Positions 22,974 to 35,251 of a stretch of DNA of 64,000 nucleotides are shown here, piece by piece. The DNA comes from Heliocidaris tuberculata. Taxonomy: Eukaryota; Echinodermata; Echinoidea; Camarodonta; Echinometridae. The notes under the pieces were generated by a model, which was given only the letters and a program-made list of their open reading frames with translations, was not told where the DNA came from and made no database searches. Both the position numbers and the translations under genes were made by a program. Within the stretch, counting starts at the first letter, position 1. Each line of letters opens with the position of its first letter. The stretch spans positions 569,704 to 633,703 of the forward strand of contig CM046852.1 of the NCBI GenBank assembly GCA_025618425.1, in the 5' to 3' direction.

Positions 22974-23824
22974 CTGGTCAAAGCCCTTTAGCCTCAAAGT
23001 TATATTCTTTATTCGTCTATTTATCTTTCTGTCTATTTAGGGAGGCCCTTTCAATGATAAACAACTGATAGAACATGAGAGCCATTATCATAGTTATCCT
23101 TTTCCATTTGACATTATCTCATTTTTTTTTTCCAACAAAATAATTTACCATGTTGGTTTTATTCACTAACATGTTAATCTTCTTATTTTCATATTCGTGG
23201 ATAAAAGTCAAGATTATAATTATGAATTGTTTACATAAATGATATTAACATCAATGATGATCATTAGCATCTCACAAATAAATGATAACGATTGTTATTT
23301 ACATCGATTATGCAATTTTTAAATATATTTTCTTATTCGCCTTGCAAAATGACCATCATTTTTATTTTCACATACGTAAGGGCGTTTCTCGTGAGATTGT
23401 CCAAGTCCTTTAAGACCATTTTATCAAATTTGTAAAAGTCGGGTTAATGGTATAGTACTTTTATTTCCATCTATACATCTATATACAGTATATCATGTTC
23501 ACACTTTTATCATCTCATCTTTCTCTCTCTCTCTCTCTCTCTCTGATTTCTTCTCTCCCCTCTTTCTTTCTCGTCATTTTTTTTCATTCGAAATATTAAC
23601 CTAAAGAGGTGTCTAATTTTTCTAGTCATTCCATTTATACATTTTTTTTACTAGATATTAGATACAAGGCGACTCAGTATGAAGTAAATTCTCAGAAAAT
23701 GAACTATATCAGTACATATTATCTGGTTTAGACTATGCTGCTAATACACACTCGTGATAGGAAAAAACAACACGCTTGCCATTCATATGAAAATCCCTGG
23801 TTTTAAATGTCGTAGAAAAGTAAT

Positions 23825-24044
23825 CGTGCTATTCCGTGAAATGTGTCCCGTACGACTTACGTCTTTTTAAAAATATATTTCATTAAAAAATGAAGAGTCT
23901 CTTAATATGAATATTGAATAATGGTGCTTTCAGGTATAATCACCCAATGCCATGGTGATATCAAGATATTTTTTTTGTTTATGGATGAAATATATGGATA
24001 AATGTCATAAGTAGTACGGTAGACTCTGCACGGAATCGCCCAAT
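23825..24044. mobile_element. Probable MITE, TSD GTAAT
   Basis: 220 bp interrupts the tandem-repeat unit between two GTAAT copies (23820-23824, 24045-24049). The termini share the inverted motif ATTCCGTG. Other units are continuous here. Confidence 0.55.
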
Positions 24045-25498
24045 GTAATATTTCGTACTTTAATCAACATAATATAAAACATGATATGACAAACATCCAT
24101 AATGTAACTGTAAACTGCAATCATGATAATAATGATAGTACAAATAACTGTTTTATATAGCGCCTTTCTTGTTACATGTGCTGGTCAAAGCCCTTTAACC
24201 TTAAAGTTATATTCTTTATTCATCTATTTATCTTTTTCTTCATCCAAGGAGGCTCTTTAATTGATAAAACAAGGGTGAACATTAGAGCCACAAATATAGC
24301 TATCTTTCTCCATTTGACATTATCTCTTTTTTTTTCTGCAAACGAAATATTTGATGTTGGTTTTATTCACTAACATGTTAATAGTCGTGGATAAAAGTAT
24401 AAGATCATATGAATTGTTTACATGAATTAAGTTTACAAATTAATGATGGACATTTGCATAAAAATTATTATCAACATCTCACAAATTTATGATAACGATT
24501 GTTATTTACATAGATTATGCTCTTTTCTACGTTTGTTTGTTTTTTTTTCCTTATTCGCCTTGCAAATGACCGTCATTTTTATTTTCATATAAGTAAGGGC
24601 GTTTCTCGTGAGACTGCCCCAGTCATTCGAGACCATTTTGTCAAATTTGTACAAGTATAGGGTTCCTGGTATAACACTTTATTATCATCAATACATCTAT
24701 ATACAGTATATCATGTTCACACTATTATCATCTCATCGCTCTCTGTCTCTCTCTCTCTGACTTCTTCTCTCCCCTCTTTCTTTCTCGTCGTGTTTTCATT
24801 CGAAATATTAACCCAAAGAGGTATCTAATTTTTCTCTTCATTCTATATGTGTACAATATTTACTACATTGGAGATACAAGCCGACTCAGTATGAAGGTAA
24901 AATCTCAGAAACTAAACTGTATCAGTAAACTTTATCTAGTTTAGACTATGCGGCTAATACACACCATAGGAGAGAAGAACACGCATGGCATTCATATGAA
25001 TTTAATGGTTTTAGATATCATAGAAAAGTATCTTTTGAACTTTCATCAACACAATTCTGTATGTCAATATCGATAATGTAACTGTAAACTGCAATCATGA
25101 TTATTACGAATAACTATTTTTATATAGCGCCTTTCTAGTTGCATGTACTGATCAGAAAGTTTTGGCCTGAAAGTTATATTCTTTATTCATATATTAATGT
25201 TTTTCTTTATCCAGGGAGGCCCTTTCGTTGATAAAACGAGGTTGAACATGAAATACATTATCATAGCTATCATTCTACTTATTACATTATCTCCATTTTT
25301 TTTTTATTTACTAAATATTTGATTTTGGTTTTATTTACTAACATGTTAATCCTCATAAATAAAAAAATCGTGGAAAAAGTTAAGATCTTATTGTTTACAT
25401 AAATGACGATTACATATAAAAGATGGTCCTTGATTAGCATTTTATGAGCATCTCACAAATTAATGATTACGGTTGTTATCTACATAGTTTATGCACTT

Positions 25499-25500
<2 letters not shown>

Positions 25501-25566
<66 letters not shown>
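25501..25566. repeat. TA microsatellite
   Basis: Nearly uninterrupted ATATAT run. Reading frames across it are poly-Tyr/Ile only. Confidence 0.95.
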
Positions 25567-25567
<1 letters not shown>

Positions 25568-26147
25568 CCGGTATATATATTTCACTTATTCAGCTTGCAA
25601 ATTTTCTTCTTTATTATTTTCATGAAAGTTCGTTTTCGTGAGACTGACCGAGTCATCCAAGACGAGTTTATCAAAATTTAGATGTGAAGTTTATACTCTC
25701 CCCCCCCCCCCCCCTTCATGTTTGTATTTAAAATATCAACCTAATAAATGTTTTGTTTGTTTTTTTCTAATTATTCTAATCCGATTATTCGGAAAGGACA
25801 ACCAACTCCCAAGATTCATATTGACTAAAAATAATCATGACAATCGGGACACACATCTGTCACGTTACCATTCGCGAAGTATCAGATCTAGTAAAGAGAT
25901 AATGGCGTATATAAAGTGCATTTAAAAAATTCATGAATATAGCGATTTGCATCTCTGTTATAGTATTGTATTTCAAATACATTATATACAATAATCCACC
26001 ACTTTCGAGCGTAAATAATAATAATAATGATAATAATAATAATAACATTCTGGATTTATATAGCGCCTGATACATTTTGAAATACATTTTGTGAATACGT
26101 CACAACGACAAAAGTTCTCTTCCAAAATACATGTATAGCCTACATAC

Positions 26148-26397
26148 CACTGGCGTAAATCCAGGGGGAGGATGGGGGGATATATCCCCCCCCCCCCCCC
26201 CCACACACACACTTTTCGAGGAGGGGGTGATGGCCTGTACAATCATCCCCCCACTTTTCACGAAAGAAATGAAAAAATATATGCCTATGGGTGTTTTTTG
26301 AATGACAAAACGTGCCTTGTGTTTGTCAAACAAGATCACGTTGGCAAATTATTTCAACCACCCCCCCCCCCCTCCTCGATACGGATTTACACCACTG
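26148..26397. mobile_element. hAT-type MITE with perfect 8-bp TSD
   Basis: CACTGGCGTAAATCC at the left and GGATTTACACCACTG at the right are inverted repeats. CTACATAC occurs exactly at 26140-26147 and 26398-26405. The interior holds C runs and no ORF. Confidence 0.85.
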
Positions 26398-26479
26398 CTA
26401 CATACATTCATAAAATGTGAGGTAATAATGGTGACTATACTCATCCGTATATTAACAGATGTCCTGTGTTGTACGTGGA

Positions 26480-28330
26480 CTAATAATTGCGCTTTGAATA
26501 GTGGTGGGTTTTCCCCAGAGTTCACCCACTCTACCCTGACCTCGATCTTATAAAGCGTGGAGTATCAGTGAGTTGGCGCTATCATATTTAGCAATTGGTG
26601 AACATTGCACACAAAAAAAATATTGTCTTTTATGTTCAGTTTTATCACTATACTATAGTCAACAGTGGTGTTTCCACAAATTGATAACAGGGGCGAAATA
26701 AACCTGCGATGAGGGATCCTCGCATGACGTAAGAAAGCTAAGGTTACGAAGGTCTGCATCCGGGCATGATTCCCCTATTCCCCCACCCCCTCCAAAAGTT
26801 TTTTTAAACAAACAACACCTGCAAAACAAACATTTAAAAAAAATAGAAAGTAAGTGAATTAATGATTAATATGCCATTAAAAAATAACACAAATTCATAA
26901 TTAAACCTAACAGAGTTTTTTTTTTTGATAAAAAGAGATTATATTTTAAATTCAAAACATTTGCATTCCTTTCAGCGGAAGACCCAATACTACTAAAATG
27001 TTCGGTTATCACGGTTAAGGTCGTAGTAGACTGGCTTTGATTTCTGCTGGATACGTCACTGCTTATATATAGATGAGACATTAGTCATGTAACCCACTCC
27101 AACTCAAAATTGTCAAAATTACGTACAATCCAAACAAATTAGGGATAACGACACATACAATCAACATTACGATATTTCATTTAAAACAAATTACAATCTA
27201 CATTGTAATCATGGCTGTAGCCTGCAGCCAAGACCAACACACAACACATTTTAAGAAATAATGTTTCCCATCAGGTATTCAAACACTACATCTGCAGGTC
27301 AAGAGAGGCAACTGAATAGTGTATTAAAAGCTAAATGAATAATACATTCACGGCGTCATCCTCATCATTATCATCATCATCATTGTCATCAACGACTGTT
27401 CATCATCAGGTACTCAAACACAGGGGCGGCGCTACAGGGGGGGGCAGGGGGCCGCCGCCCCTATCATTTTTCAAGCGAGCAAAAAAAAAAAAAGAGGAAG
27501 AAGGGGGGGGGAGGAGAAAGAGAAGGGGAAATGGAGAAGAGAAGGCTGGGCCATGCAATTATGACATAACTGTTATAGTCCTATTTGTTATTTCAAGACC
27601 CTCGACGTGCGACGTTGCTATACGCGTCATTTTGCCCCCCCCCCCCTATTTAAATACCCTGGCGCCGCCCCTGCTCAACACTACACCTTGGTCAAGAGAG
27701 GCAACTGTCAATATGCGTCGCGATGAAATTCGAAACCTGAAGTGTGTTTTTAAGTGCATTTTAAAGATTCATGAATATGGCGATTTGCATCTCTGTTACA
27801 GTATTTTAGGTAAATTGTAATAGTACATCACTTTCGATAGTGAATACATCAATTAAAGGTCATCCTTTTTTCAGTGCAATCGGAAAAAAGAAAGGGGTAA
27901 TTAATATTTTCGAAGATTTGGGGATTGTTTAACATGTTTAAGAAAATAACTTATGTGAAATCACTTAAATGCAAAGGCTACATTCAGGGAAATGAGTTGA
28001 AGAGAGTTCGGAAAAACTCTGATTTACATCACCACTTTGATGAAATACAGTTTATCCCAAGAAGCAAAAGCAAGCATGGTTGGAGAGAGGGAAAGCAGGT
28101 AACACAAACCACTTTCCAATGTCATATTTGGAGTATTGAATTGAATTCCCTTCTTCAGGTTCAGACCATCAAGGTCATTGAGCCTGATCACCACATTACT
28201 GTTCTTACGATCAACACTCGCTACATACACCCTGTCCTGCTCGTCCACGGTAGCATACAGGTAGACATCGCTTGGAGCTCGTAGAGACTTCCCAGCATTC
28301 CCATTTCTGTCATAGACCCTCACCATGCTT
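26480..28330. repeat. Segmental duplication, copy 2 (paralogue at 13206-16330)
   Basis: Carries its own Rel-like site (GGGTTTTCCC at 26506-26515) without the DR1-like partner, the hub sequence twice, the hAT MITE, and the 3' end of TRIM copy C. It lacks the 1.1-kb transposon of copy 1. Confidence 0.85.
27421..27673. mobile_element. hAT-type MITE, copy 2
   Basis: Same element, same TSD with the same missing base as 15244-15499, so insertion predates the segmental duplication. Confidence 0.85.
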
Positions 28331-29284
28331 GGATTGCTGTTATCACATGAACTTGTGACGATCAAACCCGTCTTGGTTGCACATGCCTGGCTTGTGATGT
28401 TGTGTTTTGTTGGGACTGTGTGTTTGAGTGTGCTTCCTGTAGGGTCATAGATGCATGTAGACGTTCCTTGTGAAGTGTGTTATGAGGATTTCATCTGATG
28501 GACTTCTGCTTAATTGGAAAGAACTTTTGCCCACTCTGATAGTTGATATCCTGGACCCATTTGGAGAATAGATGTGTACTTCAGAGGTACCCGTCGATAT
28601 ACATAGCGTCCTATCTCTTTGAAACACAAGATCATAACAATCGGCATCGCTTGTTACACCTGCATACTGCTGCTGTTTACCATTTGAATCAATGATATCT
28701 ATACCATGTGCATCATAATATCCAATAGCCACACTGTCATCAGAGTATTTGGTCATCCCGTTCATTCCACCACGTAGATCCACATAGTAAATCACTTTCA
28801 ACTCGGGATCTGGCTCTATCATTTTCCCAAGATCAAGACAAGTATCATCTGCAGGCTGGAATCTCTTCTTCTGTGCTTTCTCTGTTATGGCGGCTGCCGA
28901 GGTTCGATCAGCAACCTTCTTCAACATGCCTTCCAGCTCCTCACAGAGCAACCTGTGAGCAGATAGACTATCCCTCTCAAGACGACCCAGTCTGTCATTA
29001 GCCACCAGATCCACCGAACTACAAATGCTTTTGATAGTCTGTCGGTCGTTAGATTTCAGAGCGTTGAGATCGTCATCGAAACTACGCTCTAGAGCATCGA
29101 TTTGCTCAACGAGTATACGTTGATTTTCTTCTAGTTGCTTGGCCTTGGTATGATAGGCTTGGCTGACATCTCCCCGTAGTTTCTGTATGGCAGTGTGTAC
29201 TTCAATACGCTGCGACTCCACATTCTGTATGTTCTTCTCCAGTTCTGATTTCTTGTTTGTACAACGTTGGACAAGATCATTCAC
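28024..29284 (-). pseudogene. TRIM-like gene copy C, exon 2 (frameshifted)
   Basis: Acceptor TTTCTATTTCCAG ends at 29285 and the coiled coil reads normally. The propeller is broken near 28450, where a 4-base insertion (CATG CAT in place of CAT) shifts the frame; one frame carries 28445-29284 and another 28024-28440. After the insertion the sequence again matches intact copies to the same stop. Combined with lesions in exon 1 this copy is unlikely to make a full TRIM protein, though a coiled-coil fragment remains possible. Confidence 0.82.
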
Positions 29285-30530
29285 CTGGAAATAGAAAGTT
29301 GTTTTGTTTTTTTAAAGTAAAATGAATGATTCATCCTTTCTCATGGGCCAGAGGGAACACATGCCCCGGGCTGCAATTGAGGGCGGGGGCGGGGGGTGTA
29401 TTTCCTAGATACGTCACTGGTTACAGTCATGATGAAACATGATACATGTTACAGTAAATCATTTTTTAAAGTACAAAATAGACCTATGTGAAACAGCACC
29501 CTGAGTGCGTCACAGAAAAGGAAGAGGTATGGTTGACTTACTCATCGTTGTAATCTAGATGAAATCAATTTTATCTACTATATTAATTTTTTTTAAATCA
29601 ATGGTGTCCATCATTATCAAAAAGAACAAACTGTAAATGATGAAACTTAGTGATACTCGTCTTGATTGAAGTGTACCAGCGTGAAAGATATTTTAATAGT
29701 TGATAAAAAAAAAGTTCCAGTGGTCTATTTCGTCTTCCGGCATCAGTATAGGTAAAATTGATTTCTAGTTTCACGTCCGGATATTTTTTTTTAAATGAGG
29801 AGCTAGGGTTCCATGTTGCTGTACATGAAAATGCTGTTGGGTCAAATTCCACAGAAATTTTCTTCATTCAATTTTATTTGTACATGCTTTGCAGAGGTTT
29901 TTAAAAAAGAGTGAAATTGCTGCCTGCATTACATTGATGATTTTGCTTCCTCACATTCTTATTTATTATATTTCAGAACAAAAAATACAAAATAATATTT
30001 TTAAAAATTGAGGCTTGGGGAAAAACGGAAGGAAGAGGGGACGAGAAACTAGTATTTAATTTTATTTGGCCTTAGTGTTCCAATAGTCTATTATAGTATT
30101 ATGTCCACAAAGGATTCTACATGGATTAACTCGATAAAGCCACTTTTCTTCTTCTTCTTCTTCTTCTTTTTTTACATTTATCACTAAAGCTATACTATCA
30201 TTTTCTGATGTTACAAAATATCAAATGAATTATTGTTATTTGTGCTTAAATTGCGACGATAACAACATTGGTGGTATAATAATCAGGCCGTAACTTAAAT
30301 AATAATCATAGTATCACAAGAATTAACGTTACTTTCTTTACCCATTTCTTTACGCGGTCGATTAATCACCAACTAAACAGTTAAAGAAAGAAACACCGTT
30401 AATGATGAAAAGCGGGTAAAATATTTTTAGTTATTACATCTCATATGAAAATATTATATTCAAATCTAATGTTTGTTTAGTATAAGCATACTCGAAATAC
30501 ATGTGGTAAAATGTTATGAGGGAGACTAAC
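29285..30530 (-). other. Intron of TRIM copy C
   Basis: GTTAGT donor at 30530-30525. Related to the exon-1-proximal part of the copy D intron (57630-58259). Contains a G-rich stretch near 29385, T runs and a TTC microsatellite near 30150. No gene. Confidence 0.7.
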
Positions 30531-31112
30531 CTTAACCTGTAATTCCTTCTCGAAGTCCTCATGTGACTTTATCTTGTGATCACGATGATTACGCACTTGC
30601 AACAGACCTGCACGTTACAATCCTCGCAGAACATATCTTTGTTCTCCTGTTTATGGATCGAGCACTTCTCGGAGGATCTCATGACCTTCAAAAAGTTCTG
30701 CTAGATGTTCATGACAATGAACACATTTTTCGCACATGTATTTGCTACAGGTTCTGCAGAAGGACATAGCCTGTTCCTGGAGTTTGCAGACAGTGCATTT
30801 TTGCCGCGTTTCCAAGACGGAATTGGCTCCCCCACAATTTTCGTAGTAGTTGTCTACGAGTCCGTTGACCGTCACATTAGATAGAAGATCATCGATGCGG
30901 TTTGCTGACAACTTCGTATCTTTCCTACAGAGAGGACAGGCCATGTGATCAAGATCCTGGTGGGATAGGTCGTATTTCTTGAGGCATTTCCGACAAAAGG
31001 TGTGTCCACAAGAGGTTAGCAGGGTAGCATCGTCGAAGATATCAAAACAGAGTGGACACGTCAAACCTTGTAAGGCGCTCGGAACTTCCTCTTCTTCCTT
31101 CTTCTTGGCAGC
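30531..31112 (-). pseudogene. TRIM-like gene copy C, exon 1 (start, acceptor and linker deleted)
   Basis: The RING and B-box 1 read well (CPLCFDIF, CGHTFC, CTVC, CEKC). Compared with copy 1, a deletion at about 31112 removes the ATG and the upstream splice acceptor, joining the exon to unrelated 'gaaaacagaaattat' sequence. A 47-base deletion between the B-boxes shifts the frame to an early stop near 30651. A further 7-base deletion lies in B-box 2. The two deletions sum to 54, so the downstream frame is restored but behind a stop. Confidence 0.85.
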
Positions 31113-32310
31113 CGAAAACAGAAATTATACGATTCATTTATATGAAGTAAAAATCACAGAAAATCAACTGCCATTCTTGTTCTTGTAAACTTCCATGGTT
31201 TGAAATTTCGTAGAAAAATACATGAATATATCGAACCTTCATCAAAACAATATAAAATATATATAGACGATTGTATGACAAACATCTGTTTAATCACTGA
31301 AGGCTGCAAGCATTATAATAATGATACTAATCGTGCTAATAGCGGCTATCTAGTTACATGTACTGATCAAAGTGTTTTGGCCTGAAAATCATATTCTTTA
31401 TTATGTTATTTAGCCAGGCTGGCCCTCTCAGTGGTAAAGCATGGTTGAACATTAGAGCCATTATCATAGGTATCCTACATTTGACATTATCTCATGATTT
31501 TCTTTTTAAACAAACCATTTGATGTTTGCTTTATCCGCCACCATTTTAATACTCATAGATTAATCTCCGTAGATAAAAGTCAAGATCATATTGTTTACAT
31601 AAATGGTGTTTACTTATAAATAATGTTCACTGAATAGCTTCTCATTAACATCCTCCAAATAAATGTTAACGATTGTTATTTACATGGATTTAATATGCAC
31701 TTTCTCCTTATTCGCAATGCAAATGGCTATATTTTTATTTTCATAAAAGTAAGGGCATTTCTCGTGAGACTGGCCGAGTCATCGAAGACCAGTTTTATCA
31801 AAATGTAGATGTAGGTTTGTACCCTTCTCTCTCTTCATCTCTGTCGTTTTCGCCATGTTTTCATTTGAAATATTAACCCAAAGAAACATCTTATTTACAA
31901 AAAAATATTCTAATCTAATTATTGGTAAAGGACAACCAAACTTCTAAGATTCATAATGACATACAAACATCGCGACAATTCGGGCACACCTTTGTCACGT
32001 TACTATTAAATGTAGTGACGTAAATCGGTGTACTAAAGGGCATACAAAAACATAAATGTATGGATTTTCTAAGTCATCATATAGAGTGACAAAATGGCAT
32101 TCATTGCTTGAATCTGTAAAACAGTATTTTAGCTATCCGGTATACAATTATGTATCAATGAACGAGAAGTGTAATCCAATTTCTACATTGGTATTCATGA
32201 TCATCTTTTCTGTTGTTATTTTGATAATAATATAATCTACCAAAGAATTTATGTTTACTAAAATATTTCACTTCAGTCTAGCTTGAGATACGGGTCTTAC
32301 ACATAAAGAA
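31113..32310. other. Flank between TRIM copies C and D
   Basis: 31130-31850 is one diverged unit of the 1.1-kb repeat. 32100-32310 is the original 3' flank of copy D, matched at 6230-6440, now separated from D by a 9.3-kb insertion. No gene. Confidence 0.6.
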
Positions 32311-32572
32311 TTTTGAATTTTAAAATTTGAAGATGGCGCCCTTCCAACACGGACTGTGTGAAATTTTGTGAGCATTTGGACAACATTATATCTGAATTTT
32401 ATAACTTTGTACTTTTCCAAACTGGAAAACTTTATGTCAGTCTTCTAAATACGTGACTGTTCATTGGCCGAGGTGAAACCTTTGTCTTTTATCGCATCTA
32501 TTTCCAGCTTATCGTAAGTTTAAACTGTACTCGATTTCCATTGACTTTTGCCATTTAAGCAGATCTACGTCA

Positions 32573-33449
32573 ATGACAATCAACGATAACAATCCCTCAT
32601 CTGACAATGACGTTCCAAGAACCTGCTTAATATGTAATCTGAAATGTAGCGCCACAGAGAAAATCTGCATAAAATGCAAATGCGTGAACCAACGTATCGA
32701 CCAGTTAGCTATGGACATGAAAGAAGTAAAGCATGCAATCGAAGCTATACTTGATAGTCCACATTTAATGATCTCGAAGGAAAGTCCAGTTCCATCGATA
32801 CCTCACTCTTCACACGTCATCACGTCGTCTATGCGACCCCCACCATCTTCATCTTCAACATCGACACACCCACCTCAGAACACTCAACCTTCACCCCCGG
32901 CACTTCTCGCCAACCTGTACAACAATTTCCTCCTTCAAGGCCACGCAATACACCAGCACCACCCCAACCAGCAAAGCAGACACCCTTTCAACCGACCATT
33001 TCTCAAAACATTCAACCCACGATGGAACCAGACGCCTTCCCGCCGTTACGTGCATCATCACACCCACCAGTTTATGCCCACTGGAACCCCTCCCGAATGT
33101 CTACCAATACCAGCAATCGCGTCTAGGAGCATATACGAATCCACCTCTACCCCGCCCTAACTTTCGACCAACGGCACGATATTCGCAACCACGAAATAGC
33201 GGCTATACTCCTCCAATGCCTCCATCAACCTTCAATACACGCCCAACGCACCGTGGTCGCTATGGAAACCCTTCGTATGCATCTGTAGTTCGCGCCCCGT
33301 CTGAAACGTACAACCCCTACATGTATGCGGAAGGGTTCGAATACTGCGGAGAACCCAACCACCGTGTACAAAACTGCAGACACGGAATCCAGCTCCAATG
33401 TCGTCACTGCACTCTTTTTGGTCACAAAGAAAAATACTGCCCTTATTAA
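32573..33449 (+). pseudogene. LINE ORF1 (gag-like, zinc knuckles), frameshifted
   Basis: Starts MTINDNNPSSDN with a CLIC...CIKCKC cysteine cluster, then Pro/His/Gln-rich sequence. A frameshift between about 33160 and 33216 leads to a second part ending in two zinc knuckles (CGEPNHRVQNC and CRHCTLFGHKEKYC). This is the nucleic-acid chaperone protein of the LINE, which coats its RNA. Confidence 0.72.
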
Positions 33450-33885
33450 AGGTCAGGCCAAGAAGAGAGTGCCAACGCTGAACACTCACGTGTGCACCTC
33501 ATTAAATCATGAGTCGACAATGAAATTTTACCGAATATTTCTTCTTCTTCTAAGCAGAACAGCCCTAGAAGAAAAGAAAAGTATAAGAATGCACATGTAC
33601 CTTTAAACAGTGGGTGTCAAAAGTTATTTTATTTCATAATTTTCGGTAGAAATTACATTGAGATCCCGCTCGCGCATGCGCAGTCAATTCGTTCGCCGTA
33701 TACTTATCTTGGAAAGCAACTTTCCAGCAGTCGGAATAATTTCCTTTGAATTTCCTGAAAACTTCGTTTTTGATACTTTTCACACCTGTGAACTTTCGGA
33801 GAGTAACTCTCTGCTGCTATCGGTGGTGTTTTTATACTGTGGAAATTAATTTTTCGACGGTTTCAGAAGACGTAAACTTGTCGGT

Positions 33886-35201
33886 TTGACGGCGTGTGAG
33901 CACGCGAACATGGACGGAAACGCGCCAGAAAAGCATCCGGCGAGGCCGGGGTCGTCAGTGCCAGTGACCGGTCTCCCGTTTGGGAGCCTAAGCGCTCGGG
34001 GGGCGGTAACTCCACCGCTTCACGGGAGCCTAAGAGCTCGGCGGGAAAAGGCGATGACACATCCAGTGGTGGAATTAAGCCCGCGATGGAGCCTAAGAGC
34101 TCGACGGGGAAAAAAATCTTCGACGAAGGCACATTCGAGTGCTGCTGAAAGAGCCAAATCTGATGATACTTTGGCTGCTGCTAACCCAAATTCTGACGTC
34201 CAAAACAGACTTGGACACTTGGAGGATCAACTGGCACAGGTTTTACAGGCTCTCACTTCACGAACCGTTGATCATGGCTATGCCGCTACAACCTCCGGCG
34301 GTGAGGTATATTTTGAGGATTCAGCACAAGATGTGACTGAGCTGAATGACATGGGCCAATGCCCCGATACTGTGCTTGACGATGAAAACCCAGAGGAGGG
34401 AGAGTGCGCATCAGAAACAAAAGTTATCCCTCCTATCGCAGCAAAATTTGCAATCCCGACGGGAATTGGAGAGCCTGTGGACGATGAAATGCCCGTTCCA
34501 CTACTTATCTTATGACACATCAGCTGGAAGAAAAGGTGCTGGAGGAAGCGGCATTAAAATATCCTCTTCCTAGCAACTGCCCTCTGCTAGATACACCAAA
34601 GGTTAATTCCACCATTTGGGACAATTTATCCCCTCCGACAAGAAGTAGAGATGTGAAACTTCAACGTGTGCAAAAGTCCTTGACTCGGGGTCTTAATGCT
34701 TTCGTTCATACACTTTCATCAGCTGATTTGTCTGACACTCAACAAGACGCACTGGCCCTCATTAGTAACGCTAACTTTGAGCTAAATTGCCTCCGTAAAG
34801 AGCTCATCATGCCGGACATAAATATCCGCTATGCCCATTTGTGCAAGCCCTCAACTCCAGTGACTAGTTGGCTGTTTGGCGATGACCTTGGAAAGCAGGT
34901 CAAGGACCTGAATGATGAACACAAAGCAGCAGCAGGTGTCATGAGAGGCCAATCTAGATACCACCCATATGGAGGATCCGCAGGACCTTCACAACGCCAT
35001 TATCAAAATGCTGGGTGGAATAGATCCTCAAACTCAAACAGGTCCTCTTCTAGCAATACCGGCAGGCCTTTTTTAGGCCAGCGCCCTCAGGTTCAGCGGA
35101 GGCAAAGACGACCTCCAGCCCACACTGCCACCAGACCAGGCCAGCAGCCGAACCAGGGCCAAGCTCAACGCAGGCTGACAGCCGCCCCGAAAAGAAAATA
35201 G
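33886..35201 (+). pseudogene. DIRS gag, one frameshift
   Basis: The first part (33886-34515) is Ser/Arg/Ala-rich with acidic blocks. The second part (34512-35201, different frame) has the DIRS gag core (LDTPKVNSTIW, LISNANFELN, TSWLFGDDLGKQV) and ends in a basic Gln/Arg/Pro-rich tail. The frame change falls near 34510. Nucleocapsid-like role is inferred from position and the basic tail. Confidence 0.75.
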
Positions 35202-35251
35202 CACCTTCCAGACCCCAAGAGGTAGGTGACTCTAGCATTCCTCTTGATCAC

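Larger units (their letters stand above)
22500..25690. repeat. 1.2-kb tandem repeat, three units
   Basis: Units begin near 22505, 23675 and 24886 with the same landmarks as the 3840-5780 array and each passes through a CT-rich microsatellite. Two small insertions (22818-22973 and 23825-24044) are absent from sister units. Confidence 0.82.
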
